A DNA stretch of 64,000 nucleotides from Alisma plantago-aquatica (Eukaryota > Streptophyta > Magnoliopsida > Alismatales > Alismataceae), in assembly GCA_963693085.1 (NCBI GenBank), contig OY856412.1, forward strand, positions 1,131,196,244 to 1,131,260,243, written 5' to 3'. The notes below the pieces were generated by a model. It was not told where the DNA came from, did no database searches, and saw nothing but the letters and a program-made list of their open reading frames with translations. How positions within the stretch are numbered: position 1 is the stretch's first letter; each line of letters opens with the position of its first letter. Shown here one piece after another: positions 1 through 11,050 of this stretch. Both the position numbers and the translations under genes were made by a program.

Positions 1-872
1 GGTCGGTTATAAATAAAAAACCGACCTTAAAAGTTGCTTATACACTTGAAATATGACTCCTTATCGGTCGACGAATTTGTCGACCGAGATTATCGGTCAA
101 AGTATTCGTCGACCGAGGGAAGCTCTAAGGACGGTTATAAGTAAAAAAACCGACCTTATAGGTGCTTATACATGCGTGAACTAAACTGGATCAAGAATTG
201 ATATCGGTCGACAAATTTGTCGACCGAGGAGCCATTAGGGTCGGTTTTAAAGAAAAAAACCGACCTTAGAGGTGCTGAACCGATGACTTTAGGGTCAGTT
301 ATAAGGAAAAAATCGACCCTATGGGTGCTCGTATACGTGAAATCTAGCTCTTATTCGGTCGACGATGTCGACCGAGGAGCCCTTTAGGGTCGGTTATAAG
401 GAAAAACCGACCCTATAGATCGAGGCGCGAAGCCAAAATCAAGAAAATTTTTACTGCGGGAAACTTGTAATTGACTTTCTAAACCAATTCTCTATAAGGT
501 CGCTTATTTTATAAAAAACCGACCCTATAGAGATGCACTACAAGGTCGGTTATTTTAAGAGAAGTGACCCAAAAGGTCTTAAGTGGTGCCCACGTTTTTT
601 ATAGACATATAAGGTCGGTTATTTGGAAAATCGACCCTATAGAGATACATTACAAGGTCAGTTATTTTAAGAAAAGCGACCCAAGAGGTCTTAAGTGGTG
701 CCCGTGTTTTTTATAGACATATAAGGTCGGTTATTTGGAAAACCGACCCTATAGAGTTACACTACAAGGTCGATTTTTTTAAGAAAACCGACCCAAGAGG
801 TCTTAAGTGGTGCCCGCGTTTTTTTAGACATATAATGTCGGTTATTTGGAAAAACTGACCCTATAGGTAGTG
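1..872 (-). mobile_element. CACTA-type DNA transposon, subterminal repeats and one terminus
   Basis: The stretch is dense in short hairpins. GGTCGGTT is paired with AACCGACC across A/T-rich loops, and in the first 400 bases these alternate with TCGGTCGAC/GTCGACCGA hairpins. Subterminal arrays of this kind are where CACTA transposase binds. The right boundary at 867-872 reads GTAGTG, which is CACTAC on the minus strand, the expected start of a CACTA element. Inside the array, CACTACAAGG recurs at 536 and 760. The Athila-like reading frame to the right stops making sense exactly at this point, so the element has inserted into it. The transposase and the other end lie outside the window. A 3-base target duplication cannot be checked from one end. 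Confidence 0.72.
536..871. repeat. three tandem 112-bp units
   Basis: Units start at 536, 648 and 760 with CACTACAAGG, CATTACAAGG and CACTACAAGG, giving an exact 112-base spacing. Each contains two GGTCGGTT...CCGACC-type hairpins and the phrase GGTCTTAAGTGGTGCCC. The third unit ends at the element terminus. Individual units differ by scattered substitutions. Confidence 0.8.
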
Positions 873-2134
873 ACGTTATAACCCATTTCTGTACTAGTGA
901 CTGTGCACTTGGGAAGTAGTATGTCCATCTTAAGATATTTCAGAATTGATGTAATATGACCACCCATACATATTTCTTTCCCGAGGGTATAAGCTGTGTG
1001 TTTTTGAATCAAGTGCCGACCTATGTTGATCGGCTGCCCTTTGAGAATGGACCATAGGATAAAGAGATCTGAGATAATAACATTTCCACTCTCTATCTTG
1101 GGGAGAAGGGCGTCTGTAATAATTTTGTGCAGTGTGCGCACCAGGCCAGAATGTATGTTATAGGCCTTACAAGTCTTTGCCTCGTAGGTTGGAATCCCCA
1201 TTAAGGACTTTCAGAAGGTGTGCCGGTTGAACTAGGAGTTTTCCAGGCCCACAACTTTATCCTTTTTCAGTTGATCCCGGTTGTCGATGAAGATCTCATT
1301 CAGCATGTTCTCAGTTAAGACAACCGTGTTTCCAAAAAGTGAGGTGACCAGCCTGCGGTCACCTCCGTCTTTCCATTTATCCTTTGCATCCACAGTTTCT
1401 TTGTTGAGGTATGTGAAGAACTCTATTGTGGGCTCAACATAAGAGGTTTCTGTGACAAAATAGAGTTTTAAGAGATTTGCGTTGTCGAGCAAGGCGAGAA
1501 CTCTGTCATAAATCCCCATCCTTAGGTCCAAGGGACAGTCTCAGGTAGACAGTTTCTATGGGGCGTAGGCCTCCCAAAAGGTAACGGAGGCGTGCAAAGG
1601 TTTCCTCGGGCCGGACGGAGATTTCAGTATGTTTGAGCAGACATACTTTGTTGGGCGCAATGCTTTGTAACCAGACAGGAGGTTTTGGATGTACAGGTCA
1701 ACATGTGATGGTTCTACGGTGGTAGTAGCAGGAAAGGCAATAGCAGAGGTGGCATATTCTGTCATGATTTGTTCCCTCACAGTGGAGGTCCGAACTTGCT
1801 TCTGTGCCCATTTTTTAGTTGGTTGCTCTGCAGTAACCTCTTGGGCCTTCCGTTTCCCCTTGGACTTAGTGACTGGGGATTCCTCCTCGGAATTGGGTGT
1901 GTATTCTGAATCTTCATCTGTTGAGGATATTTCTTCAACTTCTTCAATAGGATCTTCTACTAAACATTTGTTGACTCGCTCAAGGTCGTGGATGACCTTG
2001 GGCAAGTCAACTTTTGATGGAGTCCTTCCAGTCTTTTCGCATATATCAAGAATGCATTGAAGCTTTGAGCGGCGCTCTAGGAGCTCTTCTCTGGTCTATT
2101 GGGTGTCAACAAGCTCCTTTGCAGGTGATGCCAT
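873..2134 (-). pseudogene. Athila-type extra ORF downstream of pol, broken and truncated
   Basis: Reading leftward from an ATG at 2134-2132, one protein can be followed across several stops. It has a charged N-terminal part rich in Asp/Glu and Ser (1556-2005), then a globular part (1232-1531 and 842-1201). The globular part resembles the plant transposon protein domain carried as an additional ORF by Athila-like gypsy elements. That assignment is by recall of the family and is moderate. Position supports it: the frame follows the pol gene on the same strand, after a non-coding spacer. The last residues of the 842-1201 frame are translated CACTA repeat, so the true protein is truncated at about 873. 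Stops near 1555, 1231 and 2100 show it is dead. An envelope role is often proposed for such ORFs, but I see no clear signal peptide or membrane segment. Confidence 0.5.
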
Positions 2135-2271
2135 TCTGATGAATTGACAAGAAATGATGTATTAGAAAATTTTGAAGTTTTAGTAAAAATGGATTTATGA
2201 AATAACGGATTGTAACATTGTATAAAAATGGAATTGTTGTTTTTAGATTTTTGAAGGAATCAAATGGTTTG

Positions 2272-2600
2272 CAAGATCGTTTGGGTCCAAACGGTATTGT
2301 AGACCGTTTGGGTTCAAACGGTTTGTAAAACCATTTGGATGACTTTTAAGAGGGGAACCTTGAGAACCGTTTGATTTCAAATGGTCTCACGATCGTTCTG
2401 GGTCCAAACGGTCTCACGACTGTTTAGGTCCAAGCGGTCTCACGACCGTTTGGGCTCAAACAGTTTCAAGACATACTTTTTTTTTAAGTTTACGACTGTT
2501 TGGGTCCAAACGGTTTCAAGACCGTTTGGGTCCAAACGGTGTCACTCCAAATAGTTTCACTCCAGACGGTTTCATGACCGTTTGGGTCGAAACCGTCAGA
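2272..2600. repeat. palindromic minisatellite, unit about 26 bp (ACCGTTTGG...CCAAACGGT)
   Basis: About a dozen imperfect copies of a unit built on ACCGTTTGGGTCCAAACGGT, itself a near-perfect palindrome, lie in the spacer between pol and the extra ORF of the Athila-like element. The same motif recurs at 3107-3195 and, with the same spacing, in the element's LTR at 10,672-11,050. Confidence 0.8.
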
Positions 2601-3106
2601 AAGATGAAGCGGTAGGGGCGATGATCAACAGCAAGCAAAAACGGAGAAAACGACGTAAAATGGTGAAAATGGCGTCAACGACGGAGGCGATGGTGGCAGC
2701 AATAGCGGTGGGAAAGGTGAAGGTTGTGTTTGCGGTAAAAGCAATAGCGGCAGCGGCGATAACAGCAGTGACGGCTAAGTGGTGCAGCGGTGATGGCGAT
2801 GGTGGTAGTAGTGTTCTACCTTGTTGCTCGAGGGTGATGAAGTGTCACGTCGGTGGAATTGTTGGGGAAGAGGACGGAGCAAGTAGAAGCGATGGGCATC
2901 CACAAAGATGATGGAGGTGAACTCAGAATGGAACAATGAGGAAGCGGTGCGAATAGGTTGTGCAGGAGCAGAGAACTAGAAGGAATGGAACAGGGTTTTC
3001 GTGCGAGGGAAAGTTTGAGAATCGAAGGAAAGAAAAAGGGAGGGGGTTGGGTGATATTTATAGAAAAAGGAGGGGTGACAGTACAAATTCTCAAAAGCAA
3101 TGGTTA
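2601..3106. other. purine-rich spacer of the Athila-like element, no gene seen
   Basis: G/A-rich sequence with GGCGA/GGTGG runs. Open frames occur on both strands but are compositional (Ala/Val/Arg-rich or Pro/Ser-rich) and show no domain. It lies between the two palindromic arrays, so I treat it as 3' non-coding sequence of the gypsy element. Confidence 0.5.
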
Positions 3107-3195
3107 CGAGATCGTTTGGAGTCCAAATGATTTCAAGACCGTTTGTGTCCAAATGATTTCAAGATCGTTTGGGTCCAAACGGTTTTGAAACCGTT
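3107..3195. repeat. second cluster of the ACCGTTTGG palindrome
   Basis: Three to four degenerate copies (GATCGTTTGGAGTCC, GACCGTTTGTGTCC, GATCGTTTGGGTCC...) precede an A/T-rich stretch running to the end of pol. Confidence 0.7.
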
Positions 3196-3369
3196 AGGAT
3201 AAGATTATATTGGTTATTTGTTTTTATATTTTTATTTTTATTTTTATTTTGGTTGCTTATGTAAATTTTTATATTTCCTTAATAAAGATGATAGGTCTAA
3301 AATAAGCAATAAGAAATTAGAAAATTATCAAAACTAAGTAAAATAAAATAAACGGTGATACTCAGTTCT

Positions 3370-3393
3370 TGGGTTGCCTCCCAAGTAGCGCCT
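3370..3393 (-). other. post-pol stem-loop motif of Athila-type elements
   Basis: On the minus strand this reads GGCGCTACTTGGGAGGCAACCCAA in two parts: a GGCGCTAC lead and TTGGGAGGCAACCCAA. The latter folds as a 5-bp stem (TTGGG/CCCAA) with a six-base loop. It sits just after the end of the integrase reading frame. The same motif occurs on the plus strand at 20,729-20,753, right after the protease frame of another gypsy element. From memory it recurs in this position in plant Athila/Tat elements; its role is not known to me. Confidence 0.6.
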
Positions 3394-3431
3394 TGGTTTT
3401 ACGTCGCTGGCTCGACGAAGTTCTGACTTGG

Positions 3432-4132
3432 TTAGATCGATGTAGCAGGATCATGAATCTTAATAGTTTGTCTTTGAATTTTATCAGCTGGAGTATAGTA
3501 TTTCTTCAGTCTATGGCCATTAATAGTTCTCTCTCCTCCATTGTCATCAATAATGATGATGGCTCCAGTTGGGTAGATGTGCTTGATGGTGAATGGCCCA
3601 GACCACTTTGTGCGAAGCTTTCCGGGGAACATCTTGAGTCTGGAGTTGAAGAGAAGGACTTTATTTCTGACGACGATATCTTTCCTTTTGAGATGTCCAT
3701 TGTGCCATATCTTATTTTGTTCCTTATAGATCCCAGTGCTTTAGTAGGTAGTCATTCATAGTTCCTCAAGTTCTTGTAATTGCATTTGTCTATACTCATC
3801 AACGCTTTTGAAGTCAAATTCAATTGTTTAATGGCCCACCAAGCTTTATGTTCCAGTTCAACTAGAAGATGACATGACTTTCCATATACCAAATGAAATG
3901 GAGTCATTCCTATTGGTGTTTTGTAAGCAGTGAGGTATGCCCAAAGAGCATCAGGGAGCTTGGTAGACCAGTCTGTGCAATGTCTATTGACCGTCTTTTC
4001 TAAAATGGCTTTTAGCTGTCTATTTGAAACTTCGACTTGGCCACTTGTCTGTGGATGGTAAGGTGTGGCAACCTTATGTTTAACTCCATATTTTCTTAGG
4101 AGAGCTTTGAAACTTCATTCTAAGAAATGAGA
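3432..4132 (-). pseudogene. Athila-like integrase, C-terminal part
   Basis: Continuation of the integrase after the second catalytic region. The frame at 3432-3632 gives the typical C-terminal signature KLRTKWSGPFTIKHIYPTGA, a small DNA-binding domain near the end of gypsy integrases. Between 3633 and 4132 recognisable pieces are spread over different frames with many stops. The stop near 3432 precedes the stem-loop motif, so this is the natural end of pol. Non-functional. Confidence 0.75.
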
Positions 4133-5242
4133 TCATCCATCTGATATGATTGTTCGAGGGACTCCGAATCTAGGGAAGATGATATCCTTGAACATCTTGA
4201 TAACTGGTTTGGAGTCGCAAGAAACAATGGGTATAGCCTCTACCCATTTTGAAACATAATCTGTAGTGACCAGTATATAGGAAAATCCATAAGATGTGGG
4301 AAATGGACCCATGTAATCTACTCCCCATACATCAAAGATTTCAATTTCTTGCCATAGAGTAAGAGGCATTTCATTCTGTTTAGATATACCACCGAAAAGC
4401 TGACATTTATTGCAAGATCGTATAAAATCATGGGTGTCCCTTGCTATCATTGGCCAAAAGAAACCTAATTGTAGAACTTTGAGGGTGATCTTCTTTGAAC
4501 TCATATGCCCCCTAGTAGGGCCAGAATGACAATGTTCTAGAACTGGGATAATTTCTTCTTCTGGTAGGCAACGACGGAATAGTCTGTCTGCGCACAAGCG
4601 AAAAAGGTATGGATCATCCCAAAAATATTGCTTGGCGTCATGAAGAAATTTCTTTCTATCATGGTAGGAAGAAGAAGGGTGGATAATTCTGGTATCCAGG
4701 TAGTTTACTATATCGGCATACCAAGGAAATCCGGTAGTGACTTTCATGAGTTGGTCATCAGGTAAAGAGTCTCGAATAGGTATAGTGTCATCATCATGAG
4801 GCTCGATGCGACTTAAGTGACCTACAATGACATTTTCTACCCCTCTTTTATCTTTTATTTCCAAGTCAAATTCTTGTAGCATCAACACCCAGCGGATGAG
4901 TCTGGGTTTTGCATCTTGTTTTTGAATTAGGTATTTAATTGCATAATGGTTGGTGTATACTATGATTTTTGATCCGATTAGATAAGAGCAAAATTTCTCA
5001 AAGGCGTAAATGACAACCAAGAATTCTTTTTCAGTAGTTGTATAATTCTTTTGGGCCTCATCTAGCGTCTTTGATGCATAGTATATCACATAGTGCTTCT
5101 TGTCTATTCTTTGCCCTAGCACCGCTCCTATAGAGTAGTCACTTGCGTTACACATTATCTCGAATGGTTGTGACCAATTGGGTGCTCTCAGAATGGGTGC
5201 AGATATTAGAGCATTTTTAAGGTCATGAAGTTGTTTAAGCAT
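4133..5242 (-). pseudogene. Athila-like RNase H and integrase (longest open piece of pol)
   Basis: A 369-residue open frame. Residues 20-145 are an RNase H domain ([21 protein letters not shown] is the conserved core). Residues about 220-285 are the integrase zinc-binding domain ([15 protein letters not shown]...CNKC). Residues about 300-369 begin the catalytic core with [10 protein letters not shown] (first Asp) and end at IISDG (second Asp). Two acidic RNase H positions appear changed to Asn ([10 protein letters not shown] and [10 protein letters not shown], where relatives carry Asp), so RNase H is predicted inactive even inside this open frame. In the order of the element it follows RT and precedes the integrase C-terminus. 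It is part of a broken pol. Confidence 0.85.
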
Positions 5243-5244
5243 TC

Positions 5245-6360
5245 TTAATCAAAATTGAAATCTGCATCTTTTATCAACAAATAGGTCATGGGCTTTGCTA
5301 TTTTGGAGAAATCTTTAATAAATCTTTGATAAAATCCAGTGTGGCCCAGAAATGCTTGCACTCCTCTAATGTCTTTAGGAGGTGGAAGTTTTGAAATGAC
5401 TTCAATCTTTGCCTTATCCACTTCAATTCCTCTTTCACTCACTCGATCGGTGCCCGAGGACAACACCTTCTGTCACCATAAAGTGACATTTCTCCCAATT
5501 TAGGATCAGGTTTGTTTCCTCACATCTTTGTAAAACTTTCCCGAGGTTAAGTAGACAGTTATCAAAAGAATTTCTGTAGACTGAAAAGTCATCCATAAAT
5601 ATTTCCATGATTGACTCAGTTAATCCTGTGAATATTGCAGACATGCACCTTTAGAAGGTTGCGGGTGTGTTACATAGCCCAAAAGGCATCCTTCTGAAGG
5701 CGTAAGTTCCAAAGGGGCAATTGAAGGTTGTCTTTTCTTGGTCTTCTGGGTGTATCGGGATTTGATAGAACCCAGAATAACCATCAAGGTAGCAAAAGAA
5801 TTTTTGGTGGGCCAAACGTTCAAGGACTTCATCAAGGAAAGGTAGAGGGAAGTGATCGTTTCTTGTTGCTTTGTTCAGCTTCCTGTAATCGATACACATC
5901 CTCCATTCAGTGACAGTCCTTGTGGGTACTAGCTTGTTTTTATCATTCAGAATGACAGCAGTCCCCCCTTTTTAGGGACCACTTGGACCGGGCTAACCCA
6001 TTGAGAATCAAAAATGGGATATATGATACCAGCTTTTAGGAGTTTAAGGACCTCAAGGCGAACCACTTCTTTGAGGTTCAGGTTTAGTTTCCTCTGATGT
6101 TCCCTCGATGGTTTAAACTCTTCTACCATAGGTAGTATGTGCATGCACAGAGCTGAATTTATTCCTATTAGATCAGTCATTTTATACCTGATAGCTTTCT
6201 TGTGTTTCCTTAGCTCATTAAGAAGTCTTTCTTCCTGATCATCTATTAAGGTAGAGTTGATTATGACTGGGCACAATTTTTCTTTGTCTAGGAAGACATG
6301 CTTGAGTCCTATTGGTAAGGCTTTCATTTCAGGGGCCTTGGGTACTTCTGTAGTTTCCAA
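5245..6360 (-). pseudogene. Athila-like reverse transcriptase, frameshifted
   Basis: RT is readable in three or four pieces. 5947-6360 holds the N-terminal part ending in WVSPVQVVPKKGG. 5651-5899 holds CIDYRKLNKATRNDHFPLPF and the fingers/palm (FGTYAFRRMPFGLCNTPATF). 5435-5644 holds the catalytic FMDDFSVY (YVDD-type box). 5245-5466 holds the connection (VDKAKIEVISKLPPPKDIRG, QAFLGHTGFYQRFIKDFSKIAKP). The pieces lie in different frames, with overlaps at 5435-5466 and a gap at 5900-5946, so several indels separate them. Not translatable as one protein. Confidence 0.85.
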
Positions 6361-6415
6361 ATGGTGACAGATTTCAATTCCTTGAAGGTGGCTACTGGAG
6401 CTTCTTTGGCTTGGT

Positions 6416-7591
6416 CTAAATATCCAGACATTGTTGTATTAGTTTGCTGGCTGAAAATTCAACTTCTGAATTTTTCAAGACGTTCTCCAGATCATCAGAT
6501 GGTTCGGCTATTTCTTGCTGTAATTGAGACATTTTTTCTATTGCCTCGAGAAGAAAAACTTCTTCTTGGATGCTGGGACCTTTTAGGTTGTTAAGAAATC
6601 TGAATTGAATGGCTTCCTTTCCTAGTCTTAAGATAATTGAACCAGTTGCAACGTCGATAAGTGCTCTAGCTGTGGAAAGGAAGGGTCTGCTAAATATTAT
6701 TGGATATCTTAGATCTTCCTTTATATCCATAATAACAAATTCGCAAGGGACATAAGAGTCCTTTCCTATCCTGACTGGGATATCTTCAATGATCCCCAAC
6801 AGTGCAGTGATGCTAGAATCAGCCAGCTGTATTGTCATTGCAATGGGTAACAATTCAGTAAAACCCAACCTTTTACACATTGAGAAGGGCATAATAGATA
6901 TGCTAGCTCCCAGATCAGCTAATCCTTTTTTGCTAGAGGCGTTTCCGATAGAACATTGGATACCAAAGGAACAAGGATCCTTCTGTTTTTTCAGCATTTT
7001 GTTGAGAATAATATCAGAAGTTGTCTGAGCTAGTTTAACAGTCTCTTGTTCTTCGGTTATACATTTCCTTGATAGCAAGGCCTTCAGGTATTTGGCCCAA
7101 GCTGGTATTTTGGAGAGGGCATCAAGGAACGGGATATCAATATATAGTTTCTTCATTACTTCCTTAAATTTTTGGAATCTAGTATCCAGTTTAGTCCCTC
7201 TCAGCCTGCCTGGATATGGTATTATGGGCTTATATGGCTGGACTTCAGGTTCTTTGAAATCTAGTTCCTTTTCCTTCCCCTTCTCAATTTCTACAGTCTT
7301 TTCAGTTTTTGAATTTGTGCTTGCAATTGGGGTGATTACAGCTATATCTTCATCTTCCTGAATGATTTTTGTGGCTTCAGTGAGGACACGACCAGACCTT
7401 GTGGTAATAGATTTTAATTGTTCTTGTCTGGGTTGATCGTGTCTTGGGTTTATCTCTGGCTGACCAGCAAAGGTTCCTGCTGGAGGTTTTAATTGGGCTG
7501 CAATATGTGCTAACTGTGCTTCGACGGCTTTTTGTTGGGCTTGCTGGTTGGCTAGCATGGTTTTTTGTGATTGCAACATTTGTCTTATCAA
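6416..7591 (-). pseudogene. Athila-like gag C-terminus and aspartic protease
   Basis: Open frame of 391 residues. It starts with a Gln-rich coiled segment, then LKSITTRSGR, a boundary signature I recall from Athila polyproteins. A retropepsin-type protease follows with ADLGASISIMPFSMC as the catalytic Asp region (residues about 225-240). The later conserved II-x-RPFLSTARA carries FSRPF where relatives have LGRPF. Position is right: downstream of gag and upstream of RT on the minus strand. It stays open because decay has not hit it; the polyprotein around it is broken. Confidence 0.82.
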
Positions 7592-8352
7592 TGACAGTTC
7601 ATCTGTTGGTGGAGGCGGATTATTCTTTTATGGATTTTGTTGATACTGTTGTAGTTGTTGCTGCTGAGGTGCGAGTAATTGGGGTTGTTGAATTTGTGGT
7701 TGTTGCAGCTGAGGTTGCTGCAATTGCGGGTGAAATGGCAGATGAGTGTATTGGTAATAGGCAGAAGGGTTTCTTGGTTGTGTGAATCCTTGCAATCCTC
7801 CTCTGGAGTTTCCCTGGTTTTGATTATAGTTGTTCTGGAAACCTAGTGGCGATCTATTAAAAACTCCTCCTTGGGTCTGGTGCTGCGGGTTGGCAGTCCC
7901 TGCAGGATTCCCATACTGAAACTCGGGATGGTTTCTTGATTGATTTGGGTTATAATAAGCTTGTCTTGGTATAGTGTGGATGGAATTGACTTGCTCCGGT
8001 ACAGATCCTCAGGATGTTCGATGATCGGCTCATACTGCGGTTGCGATGTCTGCATGTCCATCATCACATTGTATAGGAGACCGCATGATAATGTAGGATG
8101 ATCGGATGCATGACATGCCTCACAAGTCTCGGTAGCTACCTTGACCTGTTGGGGGCTCTTCTTTTCTCTGAGTGTCGTTTCAAGGACTTGTTGCTTGTGA
8201 GCTATAGTTTTTAGGGCTTCGGCGATGGCTTTCATTTCCATTAATTCTTCAGCTTTACAAACTTTTAGAATTCCCCCGGTGGATGACCTTCCCCAATTAG
8301 ATTGGTTCTCGGCTCCAAGTGTAACAATCCTCCAGGCATCTTCGTAGTTCTT
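7592..8352 (-). pseudogene. gag C-terminal region with CCHC zinc knuckle
   Basis: The frame at 7843-8241 contains CEACHASDHPTLSC, a C-x2-C-x4-H-x4-C zinc knuckle of the nucleocapsid. After it the sequence continues in another frame through an Asn/Gln/Pro-rich linker (poly-Gln near 7620-7740) to the protease frame. At least one frameshift near 7990 and a stop near 7628 interrupt it. Role: nucleic-acid binding during packaging of the element's RNA. Confidence 0.75.
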
Positions 8353-9105
8353 TCACATGAAATCCCCCCCAGATGAGGAATCCAAAAATTTCTTGATGTC
8401 ATCACTTACTCTTCTATAGAATGTTTCTATCAGCTGATTTTGGGAGATTCTATGATGCAGGCATTTCCTCAAAAGTTCCTTGAATCTTTCCCATGATTCT
8501 GCCAGTGATTCCCCTGGGAGTTGAGAAAAGTGATTAATTTGTCCCCTAATCTCATAAGTCAACGAAGGTGGAGAGAACTTCTCTAGAAACTTTTCTTCCA
8601 AAGGAGCCCAGGTGGTGATTGGCTCCCCATCTAGCGTGTTATACCAGCTCAATGCCCTTCCAGACAAAGTGAAGTGAAAAAGGTGTAGCATGATTGCGTC
8701 AAAAGAAACTCCAACATGTGGTACTAGCCAACAAAGAGACTTGAATCGCTTCAGGTGATCCACGCAGTCATCCCCAGCACTTCCAGAGAATGAAATGCCT
8801 TGCATGATCTGGATCTGTTGCATGCGGATCTCGAAGTTAGGAACATTGATGGGCAGGGGCTTAACTGGGTGATTATCTTCAAAGTTCTTAGGAATGGCAT
8901 AATCCTGAAGTTGCTTGTTTCTCAACACTATCTGAGCAACAGCTGTGGCTGCTTCATTCTCAGCTTGAATGCGGAACTGTTCTTCAGCTCGAATCTCAGC
9001 TTGAATCTGAGCACGTGTGTCAGCAATAAGTTGTGCTCTTTGAGTTGCTATGGCTGCGTTGACTCTTTCCATAACCAAGGCGGCTTGGCGTTGTTCGTCA
9101 GCCAT
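8353..9105 (-). pseudogene. Athila-like gag (capsid part)
   Basis: A 250-residue open frame starting at the ATG at 9105. The first 70 residues are a charged Ala/Gln/Glu-rich coiled coil. Residues about 105-235 match the plant retrotransposon gag domain, with ALSWYNTLDGEPITTWAPLE and LPGESLAESWERFKELLRKC as the clearest signatures. It lies about 260 bases downstream of the primer-binding site, as expected for the first gene. The frame closes at 8353, before the zinc knuckle, so the polyprotein is disrupted. Confidence 0.85.
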
Positions 9106-9361
9106 TTGTTTGGCTCGTTGGCGGTTGAGTCAGATGTGTTGGTGGAAGCTTCGTTCTACCTCAGAGTCGTACTCTAGTTTAGGGGAGAATCTGATGTTAT
9201 GTAAGGGTTGCATACACATTTTCTACCTGAGTAGAAGAAGAAACACACTTTAGATAATGCGGAGAAATGATGAAATCAAGATGATATGAATTATGGTTAA
9301 AGAAAAGTGTAAAATCCTAATCAACTAGAAAGTTAACAAGTAAAATAAAAGTGTTCTGTTA

Positions 9362-9379
9362 TCCCCGACAATGGCGCCA
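9362..9379 (-). other. primer-binding site, tRNA-Asp type
   Basis: The minus strand reads TGGCGCCATTGTCGGGGA, complementary to the 3' end of plant tRNA-Asp with a few changes. It fixes the orientation of the element and puts the inner LTR edge a few bases away, at 9385. Confidence 0.8.
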
Positions 9380-10606
9380 ATTTTTGATGGAGCCTCCACT
9401 TACGTGGTGTGGTGTGTACTACTAAAAATCCTAGAGATAGTAAGTCTCTAAGTTTAGCCATACGTATTCTATAATAAGATCTCCACCCACGTATGTTAAG
9501 ATATGTGGAAGTCTTATCATAGTATAGTTAAGGGTTGAATCTACGAGACAACGGTCTTGTTAAGAGTTTAACAAGATGGAAATGTAGTAATTCTACTTAT
9601 CTACTTAAGACTTGACATTTAGATCAAAGAGTTGGTTTGATGATTAAACTAATGTGCAGAGAAAGTAAATAGTAAGCAAGTAAACTTAAGGTTGTAAATG
9701 ATAATTGGAAACCACTAGGATGTGATTGAGTTTCACCACCACTACACATGGATCACAACATACATCATAACAACATGGCTTGCAAAGAAAAGGGTCTAAA
9801 TAGTTAGTATCTTGTAGACTTAGCTTCCTTTCAGATAACTAACTATGAGAAATGTGGGAGTATTGCAATGCCAGCCATCCTCGAACGAATGGTCACTTAC
9901 TTTGCATTACTCCCTTCGTAAAGTGTGTTCCTCGACCTATCAAAGTTGTACTTTCGTACGTCAACTGATTCCATTTCATAGTATGAAAGTACAATGATGG
10001 AGGTGAGTCTACTCCACTCCTTGAAAGACTTTCCTAGACACCGAAATAGATATATGGTGACTACATACATCAAGAACCAACATGCAATCAATATTTGAAT
10101 CTAAAAGCACAAACATAGACAATTCACACGGATAGATAATAGATAACACAAGTTGGTGATCAAGCAACTAGCATTCATTAAACGATTGATGTTGAACTAA
10201 AAAGATAGTATTTCTCTATTGCAAACTCATGAATTACAATGTATGAGATGAAAACATGGGTAGCGGGGCTACTCCCCGCACCCTAGTGTATGGGACTACT
10301 CGCTCATGTCAAGAATAAAGAAGGAGGCGGGAAGAGAGAAAGAGAACATCATCTCCACATAGGAGGGAGGAGGGTCGACCCCTTGGAGCAGAGAACAACT
10401 ATCTTCACACCACGTGGTTGACTTGATGAAGAATTCTTCACTTCCCACCTTCTATGTCGATGAGAGAGAAAGCATCTTGAGGATGAAGTGTGGATCTTGG
10501 ACCGGCAACCTTGGGGCAGAGGATGGAGGATGAAACAGCTCTGGAACGGTTGGGGCAGCCTTTGGGCGTCCAAGAATTTGATTCTTTGTGAAGACCCCTT
10601 GGGTCC

Positions 10607-10617
10607 TGTTTATAGGC
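10607..10617 (-). promoter_or_regulatory. TATA-like box of the Athila-like LTR
   Basis: The minus strand reads CCTATAAACAGG, downstream of the 26-bp repeat array and upstream of gag. This is the usual order U3 array, TATA, leader. It is a sequence match only. Confidence 0.45.
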
Positions 10618-10671
10618 TTTGAGTGAATCTTGAACGATTTTGAGTTATGTGGGTCCAAATGCTCGTGGAGA

Positions 10672-11050
10672 CCATTTGGGCTCTTTCGGTTTAGAGACTG
10701 TTTGGACTCTCTCAGTTTGGAGACTATTTGAGTCCTCACGGTTTGAAGACTGTTTGCATTCATACGGTCTTGGGATTGTTTGGCTTCATGCGGTCTCAGG
10801 ACCGTTTGGTTTTCACACAGTCTCAAGACTATTTCGCTTTTATTCGATCTCAGGACCGGTTGGTCTTCATATGGTCTTGGGACCGTATGGCTTCACATGG
10901 TCTTGGGACCATTTGGCTTCACACAGTATTGGGACTGTTTGGCTTCACACGGTCTTGGGACCGTTTGTCCTCCATTCGGTCTTGGGGCTGTTTGGCCTCC
11001 ATTCGGTCTTCGGACCATTTGTCTTCCATTCGGTCTTGGAACCATTTGGA
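10672..11050. repeat. 26-bp tandem array in U3 (GACCGTTTGGCTTCACACGG type)
   Basis: About 15 degenerate units with a regular step near 26 bases (starts near 10,696, 10,722, 10,747, 10,772, 10,800, 10,826, 10,852, 10,880, 10,906, 10,932, 10,958, 10,985, 11,011). Since 26 is not a multiple of three, each frame shows a similar repeating peptide. It shares the ACCGTTTGG core with the arrays at 2272-2600 and 3107-3195, tying those to the same element. Confidence 0.8.

Noticed and set aside
1..872. Possible CRISPR-like or satellite array
   Set aside because: Units are hairpin-rich without unique spacers, the organism is a plant, and the array ends in a CACTAC terminus, so CACTA subterminal repeats explain it.
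2582..3100. Ala/Val/Arg-rich plus-strand frame and Pro/Ser-rich minus-strand frame
   Set aside because: Purine-rich compositional frames in the 3' spacer of a gypsy element; no domain and no conserved start context.
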